From NCBI GenBank assembly GCA_033344775.1, contig JAWPMT010000005.1:62001-126000 (forward strand): a DNA stretch of 64,000 bases, read 5' to 3'. The position numbers were made by a program, and so were the translations under genes. The DNA is from Cytophagales bacterium. Lineage in GTDB: Bacteria > Bacteroidota > Bacteroidia > Cytophagales > Cyclobacteriaceae. Below are positions 44,750-52,092 of the stretch, piece by piece. The notes below the pieces were generated by a model that was given only the letters and a program-made list of their open reading frames with translations, searched no databases and was not told where the DNA came from. Numbering within the stretch: position 1 is the first letter of the stretch; the number at the start of each line of letters is the position of its first letter.

Positions 44750-45595
44750 TTATCCTCGTCTGCGTCGACCTCTTACCGACAACTCAATTTCTTCACTTAC
44801 ACCATCCTGAGTTTTCGTAGCAAGATTGTCACACTCACCATCGCCATAATCGATCGTAGCTGTGCTCTCTCCTACGGTGAACATTTTCACACCTGATACG
44901 GGTACAAATACTCCCGCTCTCCAGCAAGCTCTCTGGAAAACAATATCTTCAGTGATAGCCATACTGTAGCTCACTCCTTCGCGATTAACTCCGGAAGCTG
45001 ATCCACTGACAGTGGTCACATGATCTCCTGACGCATCAAAAGACCAAACACGTGTTTTCTGTGCCTCTCTAGTGGCTGATGTTCCGTCACCAAAAGTTAG
45101 TTTACCTCCTGTTAGAGTGATATCTACGGTAATGCTCAGGTTTTCTGCATCAACGGCTGTCACCGTTTTGGTACGTGTTCCTTCTACTTGCGTACTGTCT
45201 ACAAAGAAGTTGTCAAAAGTGACGCTACGGAATGACCCTTCGGTTCTTCGGTTCCCATCGTAAGTCACGATGATCTTACCGGACCGAACACGTCCTCTTT
45301 TTCCCTCACATCCGTCACCAAAATCAATGGTAATGATCTGATTGACGGTATCTCGCTCTACGGTGGCGCAATCTAAGATCTCATCTCTGGCACCCATTTC
45401 GGTCCTTCCAAAACTCAATTCGAACAATTCGTCTGCGGCATCTGTGATGGTCGTCACATCCTCCTCGGCGGACTCCATGGTCACCTCCGTGGCAAAATCC
45501 AAGTCAATAACTTCCGACTCGGAGATCGCTGAATCTTCACAAGATACCAGCGCAAAAGCAATAACTGCGGTCAATAAAAAGGCTACTCGTTTCAT
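44750..45595 (-). CDS. Lipoprotein of unknown function
   Basis: 281 residues with lipobox (ALVSC, Cys19), followed by an acidic linker. The mature part is made of repeated β-hairpins with recurring Gly-Asp turns: TIDFGDGCEGKRGRVRSGKIIV, LTFGDGTSATREA, TIDYGDGECDN. It ends in a short basic tail, RGRRRRG. Paired Cys in FGDGCE, RACW and GDGECD suggest disulfides. Bacteroidota lipoproteins of this kind are common but have no assigned role. No surface-export (SLEE-type) signal was recognised. A clear terminator follows. Confidence 0.7.
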   Translation of the reverse strand: MKRVAFLLTAVIAFALVSCEDSAISESEVIDLDFATEVTMESAEEDVTTITDAADELFELSFGRTEMGARDEILDCATVERDTVNQIITIDFGDGCEGKRGRVRSGKIIVTYDGNRRTEGSFRSVTFDNFFVDSTQVEGTRTKTVTAVDAENLSITVDITLTGGKLTFGDGTSATREAQKTRVWSFDASGDHVTTVSGSASGVNREGVSYSMAITEDIVFQRACWRAGVFVPVSGVKMFTVGESTATIDYGDGECDNLATKTQDGVSEEIELSVRGRRRRG

Positions 45596-45936
45596 ACTAT
45601 TATATGGTTTTAAAAACTGTATTTCTTAATCTGTTTTCGCTAGCTTAGAGTGACCTGCCTGTGAAAGGTTTAATCGGGTTTAAAAAAAAATTCAACTTTT
45701 TTCTGCAAACTGGGTTCTTTCGGCTTCAATTCAAGCGACTAAAATGAAATTTCAAAAACCAATTTTCTCAAAACATACCTCTCACCCCTTTCAAAAGGGG
45801 ATTTTAGGCTTTTTTGCAAATTCAATTTTGGACGAGACTCTTTTTCACATCAGGCGCGAGAAGTCATGAAATTTTATCCATAAGCTATTACTTTTGAATC
45901 AACCTGATGGTCAAAATCCCGGTATAGTTAAACTGA
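45596..45936. other. Divergent gap with an orphan hairpin
   Basis: AT-rich, no gene. It holds the promoters of the lipoprotein (minus) and CHAT gene (plus). CCCCTTT (45785-45791) and AAAGGGG (45794-45800), followed by ATTTTAGGCTTTTTT, nearly repeats the terminator at 27004 but follows no plus-strand gene. No -7 box was recognised with confidence. Confidence 0.6.
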
Positions 45937-48651
45937 ATGAAACCAGTTGCCTTTTTTAAACCTCTCCTATGTAGCCTGTCGCTATTGATCCTTTTCAACA
46001 GTCATGCACAGTATGACTTACTGGAAAATGCCGTTGAAACGTTCGAACAGGGAGACTTTGCAGGCGCTTATGAGCAGTTTTCATCAGTCGGAGCTACCTT
46101 CAAAGATCTTGGTGAAAATCAACTCTACTCCCTGTGCCAATTGCGCATGGCATCCTGTCAGATATCGCTAGGCAATTTTCAGGAAAGTAAATCACTGGCG
46201 GAAAACGCCCTAAACTTCATCAATACCAACCTGTCGAATCAAGCCTTGCTCCAGGCTGAGTCTTACTCGCTGATCGGGGAATCAGAACTTAACCTGGGTC
46301 GGAATGACGTGGCCTTGGAAAACTTATTAGAAGCAGAACGACTTTTCCCAAAAGAACCAAGCGCCTTTCTGGCAGAGTGTTATGAAGACCTGGGACTGAC
46401 CTACTGGAATAATCAAAACTATGATCTGGCCATCCAGTACCACGAGAAAGCATTGGACATGCGGCAAACGCTGTTTGGCAAGCGATCACTAGCCGCCGGA
46501 GATTCCTACAATAATCTGGGCATTACCTACATCGAAGAAAATCCATTTCAGGCTTCCTTATATCTTACCCGCACTCGCCAGATCTACGAACAAGAATTAG
46601 GGACTGATCATCCTAAGGTTGCTTATTGTTTACTCAATTTGGCACGCGCCAATGAAGAGCTCAACAACTTCGCCGAAGCTTTGCAATTGGTGGAGTCCGT
46701 TCAAGAAATTTGGAATGAACAATACGGCGAGGAAGACCATCCGAATAAAGCCTTCACTTTAAGCGCATTAGGACGGACCAATCTGGAATCAGGTGCTTTT
46801 GATGAAGCAGAGAATGCCTTGCAAGCTTCTCTTCAAATGTACATTCGGATTTACGGTGACAAACACCCGGATGTGAGCAATGCCTATGCCTTGTTAGGCC
46901 AGTTTTTCTACGACCAGGGAAAATGGAAACAGGCGATTAGATATTATGATCAATCCATTTATGCCAACCTGTCTGATCAAGCACCCGGAAGCAAGAGACA
47001 ACTACCTAAATTACAAGGTTATTTCAACGTAGATGCTTTATTACAATCATTGATTGCGAAAGCGCGTGCCTATGAGAATTTTCACATAGACAAGAGCATG
47101 CAACCGGCACATTTGCAAATTGCCCTGAACACCTTTGCTCAGTGCGATACCCTGATTGGACAAATTCGTCAGTTGCGTCAAAATGACAATGATAAGCTCC
47201 GGTTGGCCAAAGATGCCAAGGATGTGTATGACAATGCCATTCGCATATCACTGATGCTGGCCAATCAGCCTTTTCAGGAAAAGAAATACCATGAAATCGC
47301 ATTCAACTTCAGTGAACGTAGTAAGTCTGCCGTTTTGCTGGAAGCCATTTCCGAGACCAAAGCCAAAGGGTTCGCAGGGATTCCTGATCAGCTGATCGAG
47401 CAGGAAGATAGTCTTAAAAATGAGATCTCTTATCTCAATCAGAAACTGGCTGCTAGTTCGAAAGAGGAAGAACAAAATGCGTTAAAAGGCCAATTATTCA
47501 CCTATCAGGCCGCCTACAGAGAATTCATCGATCAATTGGAAGAGGATTATCCGAAGTACTTCGACCTGAAATACAACACGCAAATGGCGACGGTGGCTGA
47601 CCTTCAAAAAGCACTTCCCGAAGGGCATGCGATCCTCTCTTATTTTGAAGGGGAATCCCGACTATACACCTTCATGATCACGGCAAATGGACTGGAAATT
47701 TTCAACAAACCGAAAGGTGACGATTATCAAAAACAGCCTACTGGACTAAGAAATGCCATCAAATACAACATTCAATCCGCTTTTGAAAAATCAGCTAAAG
47801 CACTGTATGAATTGTTGATCCCTGATTTACCGAAGGACATCAACCAGCTCGTTATCATCCCGGATGGTGTTTTGGGTACCATCCCATTTGAAGCATTGGT
47901 CAACCCCACATCAAGTGGTGATCAATATAAGGACCTGACGTATTTACTAGTTGAATACGACGTGAGTTATGACTATTCCGCCACCCTCTTTGCGGAAAGA
48001 ATGCGTCCTGCAGAAGAACGGCCAACTTCACAGGACATCTTACTCATGGCTCCGGTAGAATTTGATCGTTCTACAGGAATGGCTACACTTAAAGGCACAG
48101 AGAAAGAATTACAATCCATTCAGTACCTCTTCCAGGGAAACGACCTCCAGGTAGAATCCCGCTTGATGGCCAATGCTTCTGAAAACTTTGTCAAGGGCCC
48201 CACGCTGGATCAGTATAAATATCTGCACTTCGCCACGCATGGTCTGGTGCATGAGTCCGAACCAGAATTGTCTAGGATATTTCTCTCTCCTTCCGATGGA
48301 GAAGATGGTTCGCTATACTCAGGTGAGATCTACAATTTGAAAATAAACGCGGAACTCGTGACCCTTTCTGCTTGTGAAACTGGTCTTGGTAAAGTGGCTA
48401 AGGGGGAAGGAATCGTTGGGCTATCTCGTGCCTTGCTCTACGCTGGTGCAAAAAACCTAATTGTATCCCTGTGGCCAGTGGCGGATGAATCAACTTCAGA
48501 ATTGATGATCGAGTTTTATCGACAGCACTTGTTTTCGGCCTACAGCATGCACTTTGCCGGCGCATTGAGAGAATCCAAACTGACCATGATGCGCAGTGAG
48601 GAGTTTCAACGCCCCTACTATTGGGCGCCGTTTATTTTGGTGGGGATGTAA
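45937..48651 (+). CDS. TPR-CHAT caspase-like protein
   Basis: 904 residues. Signal peptide (LSLLILFNSHAQ), then TPR repeats to about residue 350 (TYWNNQNYDLAIQYHEKALDMR and similar), a coiled-coil middle part, and a C-terminal CHAT (caspase-HetF-associated) domain. The catalytic dyad is visible: H768 in LHFATHG and C813 in LSACETG, with IVGLSRALLYAGAKNLIVSLWPV behind it. CHAT domains are cysteine proteases. The signal peptide suggests action in the periplasm or at the surface, unlike cytoplasmic defence CHAT proteins. No protease substrate or CRISPR gene is nearby. Followed convergently by MscS. Confidence 0.9.
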   Translation: MKPVAFFKPLLCSLSLLILFNSHAQYDLLENAVETFEQGDFAGAYEQFSSVGATFKDLGENQLYSLCQLRMASCQISLGNFQESKSLAENALNFINTNLSNQALLQAESYSLIGESELNLGRNDVALENLLEAERLFPKEPSAFLAECYEDLGLTYWNNQNYDLAIQYHEKALDMRQTLFGKRSLAAGDSYNNLGITYIEENPFQASLYLTRTRQIYEQELGTDHPKVAYCLLNLARANEELNNFAEALQLVESVQEIWNEQYGEEDHPNKAFTLSALGRTNLESGAFDEAENALQASLQMYIRIYGDKHPDVSNAYALLGQFFYDQGKWKQAIRYYDQSIYANLSDQAPGSKRQLPKLQGYFNVDALLQSLIAKARAYENFHIDKSMQPAHLQIALNTFAQCDTLIGQIRQLRQNDNDKLRLAKDAKDVYDNAIRISLMLANQPFQEKKYHEIAFNFSERSKSAVLLEAISETKAKGFAGIPDQLIEQEDSLKNEISYLNQKLAASSKEEEQNALKGQLFTYQAAYREFIDQLEEDYPKYFDLKYNTQMATVADLQKALPEGHAILSYFEGESRLYTFMITANGLEIFNKPKGDDYQKQPTGLRNAIKYNIQSAFEKSAKALYELLIPDLPKDINQLVIIPDGVLGTIPFEALVNPTSSGDQYKDLTYLLVEYDVSYDYSATLFAERMRPAEERPTSQDILLMAPVEFDRSTGMATLKGTEKELQSIQYLFQGNDLQVESRLMANASENFVKGPTLDQYKYLHFATHGLVHESEPELSRIFLSPSDGEDGSLYSGEIYNLKINAELVTLSACETGLGKVAKGEGIVGLSRALLYAGAKNLIVSLWPVADESTSELMIEFYRQHLFSAYSMHFAGALRESKLTMMRSEEFQRPYYWAPFILVGM

Positions 48652-48773
48652 GGAAGTAAAACACTCTTTTCCCCTTATGGAGTTATCCCGGAATGGAGTA
48701 AGAAGAAGTACTTTCGATTTTGTAGGTAATAACATTTGCAAAGGCGAACAACTCAAAACTTAAGATAGCAAAC

Positions 48774-48803
48774 AAAAAATCCCCCGCTAGTGCTAACGGA
48801 GGA
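48774..48803 (-). terminator. Rho-independent terminator of the MscS gene
   Basis: On the minus strand, TCCTCCGTTA, loop gcac, TAGCGGGGGA form a 10-pair stem with two G·U pairs (48803-48780), then TTTTTTG. It lies 30 bases after the stop at 48833. Confidence 0.8.
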
Positions 48804-48832
48804 CCTTCTCTTACTTGTTGACGGCTAATGTC

Positions 48833-49648
48833 TTAATTATTGTGCACGTGCACATCCATTTGTGGAAAAGGGATGTTGAGCCCTTCTTGCCCGAAAGTCT
48901 TGTACACGTTTTCATTCATATCGAAGAATACACCCCAATAATCACCGGATTCTACCCATACACGAACGGCAAAGTTGACAGAGCTGTCTGCCAATTCTGA
49001 AACGGCGATAAAGGGTTCAGGGTCCTGCAAAATGCGGCTGTCTGCATCGATCAGCTTTCTGATCACTTCTTTGGCCTTATATACGTCATCACCATAACCA
49101 ATACCAATGGTCCAATCAACTCGTCGGCGAGGCTCCGTTGAATAATTCGTCATAGAGGAGTTAGCCAATTGCCCATTTGGAACGATGATGGTTTTGTTAT
49201 CCGGGGTTTTCATGATGGTATTGAAAATCTGGATCTCATTAACGGAACCGATGTATCCGGCAGCATCAACTACATCTCCAACTTTGAAAGGTTTGAATAA
49301 CAAGATCATGACGCCCCCAGCGAAATTCTGAAGTGTTCCCTGCAACGCCAGGCCTACTGCCAGGCCAGCCGCTCCAAGAATGGCCACAAAACTGGTCACT
49401 TCTACACCGAGAATACCAATGACCGTCAAAATCAAAGCGACCTTGAGAATGATTGATAAAATCGACTTAAGAAAGGGAGTCAATGAAGCATCAACACCAC
49501 GACGTTCCATCGTTCTATTGACGAAATTGACGATAATCCCGATGACAATGAACCCAATGATCAACGTAATGATCGCGCCGATCACTTTTGGTCCGTATTT
49601 CATTACGAAGGCCAAGATTACTTCCGGCGAAATTGAAAAGTCTTCCAT
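48833..49648 (-). CDS. Small-conductance mechanosensitive channel, MscS family
   Basis: 271 residues: three transmembrane helices, the third being the pore helix FVAILGAAGLAVGLALQGTLQNFAGGVMIL, which matches the MscS TM3 Gly/Ala pattern. The cytoplasmic vestibule follows with FKVGDVVDAAGYIGSVNEIQIFNTIMKTPDNKTIIVPNG. Length is close to E. coli MscS. It releases small osmolytes at hypo-osmotic shock. Converges with the CHAT gene; a hairpin terminator lies downstream. Confidence 0.94.
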   Translation of the reverse strand: MEDFSISPEVILAFVMKYGPKVIGAIITLIIGFIVIGIIVNFVNRTMERRGVDASLTPFLKSILSIILKVALILTVIGILGVEVTSFVAILGAAGLAVGLALQGTLQNFAGGVMILLFKPFKVGDVVDAAGYIGSVNEIQIFNTIMKTPDNKTIIVPNGQLANSSMTNYSTEPRRRVDWTIGIGYGDDVYKAKEVIRKLIDADSRILQDPEPFIAVSELADSSVNFAVRVWVESGDYWGVFFDMNENVYKTFGQEGLNIPFPQMDVHVHNN

Positions 49649-49819
49649 AATATTTTAGGTAGTGAATTTTCAGGCAATATAATCGCACGTCGTTGAGAAC
49701 CGCACCAAATTCTCGATTATCCATCCTGAAGGCTCGACAGATAAGCGAATTTGACGATGAGTTAAATGGTCGGTAAAACAAGCTGCTTCACAAGAAATCC
49801 ATATCTCATATTACCTCGC

Positions 49820-49827
49820 TATCTTTG
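49820..49827 (+). promoter_or_regulatory. Bacteroidota -7 box close to the mtaB start
   Basis: TATCTTTG matches the TAnnTTTG -7 consensus and lies five bases before the ATG at 49832. Transcription would begin at or within a few bases of the start codon, so the message is probably leaderless. No clear -33 TTG was seen. Confidence 0.5.
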
Positions 49828-49831
49828 CACC

Positions 49832-51151
49832 ATGAGCAAACGAGTGGCTTTTTACACGTTGGGGTGTAAGCTCAATTTTTCTGAGACTTCTACGATTTCG
49901 AGGATGTTTCAGGACCGTGGATTCGAGAAGGTGGACTTCACGGAGGCGCCTGACATCTTTGTGATCAACACGTGTTCTGTGACTGAAAACGCCGATAAAA
50001 AATGCCGCAAGATTGTGAAAGAAGCCAAGAAGATCTCTCCTGAATCCTATGTGACAATTGTCGGTTGCTATGCCCAGCTAAAGCCTAAGGAGATCAGTGA
50101 GATCCCTGGTGTAGATGCTGTACTCGGTGCTGCAGAGAAATTTCGAATGTTCGAGTTTCTGGACGAGTTCATTGCTACTAATAAACCACAAGTTTTTGCT
50201 TCTCACATCAAAGAAGCCAACACATTTACCTCCTCCTATTCTTATGGAGATCGTACGCGAACGTTCCTGAAAGTTCAGGACGGCTGTAATTATGGCTGTG
50301 CTTTTTGTACCATTCCTTTGGCTCGTGGAAAAAGCAGAAGTGATACCATCGAAAACATCGTCAGGCAAGCGCAGGAAATTGGCAAAACTGATGTTAAAGA
50401 AGTCGTATTGACAGGTGTCAACATTGGAGACTTTGGTATTCAGAATGGTCGCAGAAAAGAGACGTTCTTGCAATTGGTGCAGGCATTGGATCAAGTAGAA
50501 GGTATTAACCGCATTCGCATTTCATCCATCGAACCTAATCTCCTTTCTTCGGACATCATTCAATTCGTAACGAATTCTAACAAGTTTGTGCCGCACTTTC
50601 ATATTCCTCTACAATCTGGTAGCGACGACATCCTGAAGAAGATGAATCGACGTTACCTGACCGGTCTTTACAGAGATCGTGTAGAACAAATCAAAGCTTT
50701 GATGCCGCATTGCTGCATTGGCGTGGATGTGATCACCGGCTTCCCCGGAGAAACGGAAGAAGAGTTTTTGACGACTTATAAGTTCCTCAACGAACTGGAC
50801 ATTTCTTACTTACATGTCTTCACCTATTCCGAACGTGCCAATACAAAGGCCATCGGTATGGAAGGTGTGGTTCCTCAGAAAGTACGGAATGAACGATCTA
50901 CAATGCTCAGAACACTCTCCGAAAAGAAAAGGCGATACTTCTACGAGCAACACCTGGGTGGTGAATTCAATGTGCTGTTTGAATCACAAGAAGAGAATGG
51001 ACAGATTGAAGGTTTTACTGAAAACTACATTCGGGTTACGGCCAAATACGACCCTCTACTGGTAAACGAAATCAAGACCGTCCAATTGACGCAAATCAAT
51101 GAAATCGGCCAGGTAGAAGTGACGGAGCCTGCTGAGGTTTTGGTGCATTAG
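49832..51151 (+). CDS. mtaB: tRNA (t6A37) methylthiotransferase MtaB
   Basis: 439 residues from the ATG at 49832. MtaB adds a methylthio group to t6A37 of tRNAs decoding ANN codons, forming ms2t6A. Three parts: an N-terminal MTTase domain with cluster cysteines in TLGCKLNFSE (C12), VINTCSVT and IVGCYAQ; the radical-SAM core with the CxxxCxxC motif in DGCNYGCAFCTIPLARG; and a C-terminal TRAM domain. The motif TLGCKLNFSE separates MtaB from MiaB. A -7 box just upstream suggests leaderless transcription. Single gene with its own promoter. Confidence 0.93.
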   Translation: MSKRVAFYTLGCKLNFSETSTISRMFQDRGFEKVDFTEAPDIFVINTCSVTENADKKCRKIVKEAKKISPESYVTIVGCYAQLKPKEISEIPGVDAVLGAAEKFRMFEFLDEFIATNKPQVFASHIKEANTFTSSYSYGDRTRTFLKVQDGCNYGCAFCTIPLARGKSRSDTIENIVRQAQEIGKTDVKEVVLTGVNIGDFGIQNGRRKETFLQLVQALDQVEGINRIRISSIEPNLLSSDIIQFVTNSNKFVPHFHIPLQSGSDDILKKMNRRYLTGLYRDRVEQIKALMPHCCIGVDVITGFPGETEEEFLTTYKFLNELDISYLHVFTYSERANTKAIGMEGVVPQKVRNERSTMLRTLSEKKRRYFYEQHLGGEFNVLFESQEENGQIEGFTENYIRVTAKYDPLLVNEIKTVQLTQINEIGQVEVTEPAEVLVH

Positions 51152-51164
51152 GAACACTGTTATG

Positions 51165-51208
51165 GCGCGTCTTAGACGCGTGAATTTATGGGTACGTCCA
51201 AGACGCGC
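51165..51208. repeat. Nested GACGCG hairpin after mtaB
   Basis: CGCGTCT (51166-51172), T, AGACGCG (51174-51180) form one stem; GCGCGTCTT (51165-51173) can instead pair with AAGACGCGC (51200-51208). Similar GACGC pieces recur at 51975-52064 on the other side of the FAH gene. No T tract, so not a plain terminator. Confidence 0.55.
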
Positions 51209-51295
51209 ACCAGCTTTAAGTTTCTTGGATCTTAGCCAAAATTCAAAGAACGCAGTAATTTCACGATTCCATTAATAGACGAGAATCATCTCTTT

Positions 51296-51904
51296 ATGAA
51301 AATCATTTGTATAGGCCGTAATTACACAGAACACATTGAAGAGTTGGGCAACGAGAAACCCGATGAGCCGGTCATTTTCATGAAGCCGGATTCTGCCTTG
51401 TTGCGTAATAATGATGCGTTCTATCTACCTGACTTTTCGAACGATATTCATCATGAAGTGGAAGTGGTCGTTCGCATCAATCGTGTGGGTAAATCAATTG
51501 AGCAGAAGTTTGCAGGGAAGTACTATGATGAGATTGGTCTGGGAATTGATTTCACGGCACGTGATCTTCAGTCGAAACTTAAATCCAAAGGTCTGCCCTG
51601 GGAAAGAGCAAAGGGATTCAATATGTCTGCTCCTATTTCTCCGTTCATTTCCAAAGAAGGCATTGACTTGACCAATCTCGATTTCCATCTGGACATCAAT
51701 GGTGAAACCGTTCAAAAAGGCAATACCTCCTTCATGTTGTTCCCAATCGATGAAATCATCGCTTACGTTTCACAGTACTTCACTTTGAAGAAAGGCGACC
51801 TGATCTATACGGGCACACCAAAAGGCGTTGGACCTGTCAAATTGGGCGATCGTCTAAAGGGATATCTAAAGGGTGAATTGATGTTTGATTTTGAAGTGAA
51901 GTAA
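51296..51904 (+). CDS. Fumarylacetoacetate hydrolase (FAH) family protein
   Basis: 202 residues of the small FAHD1-like class. Metal-site and family motifs are present: the short MKIICIGRNYTEH opening, EVEVVVRINRVGKSI, GLGIDFTARDLQ, and TGTPKGVGPVKLGDRLKGYL. Related enzymes hydrolyse acylpyruvates or decarboxylate oxaloacetate, with Mg2+. The precise substrate is not readable. Single gene; converges with the outer-membrane receptor gene, which has a hairpin terminator in the shared gap. Confidence 0.9.
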   Translation: MKIICIGRNYTEHIEELGNEKPDEPVIFMKPDSALLRNNDAFYLPDFSNDIHHEVEVVVRINRVGKSIEQKFAGKYYDEIGLGIDFTARDLQSKLKSKGLPWERAKGFNMSAPISPFISKEGIDLTNLDFHLDINGETVQKGNTSFMLFPIDEIIAYVSQYFTLKKGDLIYTGTPKGVGPVKLGDRLKGYLKGELMFDFEVK

Positions 51905-52029
51905 TGCTTCAACAGGCTCAACTCACTTCTAGTCTTGGCGTTCGTCTAAAACTAGTGACATTAATAATAGGCGTTTGAAACAGGGCCGTAGACGCACCGG
52001 CTCCAGACTTAAGCGAGTTAGACTTTGAT

Positions 52030-52064
52030 CAAAAAAAGAAGGTACGCATCCTTAAACGCGTACC
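52030..52064 (-). terminator. Rho-independent terminator of the receptor gene
   Basis: GGTACGC (52041-52047) and GCGTACC (52058-52064) form a perfect 7-bp stem. On the minus strand it is followed by TTCTTTTTTT (52040-52031). It lies 28 bases after the stop at 52093. Confidence 0.8.
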
Positions 52065-52092
52065 CGTCTTAACCAACTCAACGAATGATTTT

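Noticed and set aside
45937-48651. CRISPR-associated or gasdermin-type CHAT defence system
   Set aside because: No effector, gasdermin or CRISPR gene nearby, and a signal peptide places the protein outside the cytoplasm.
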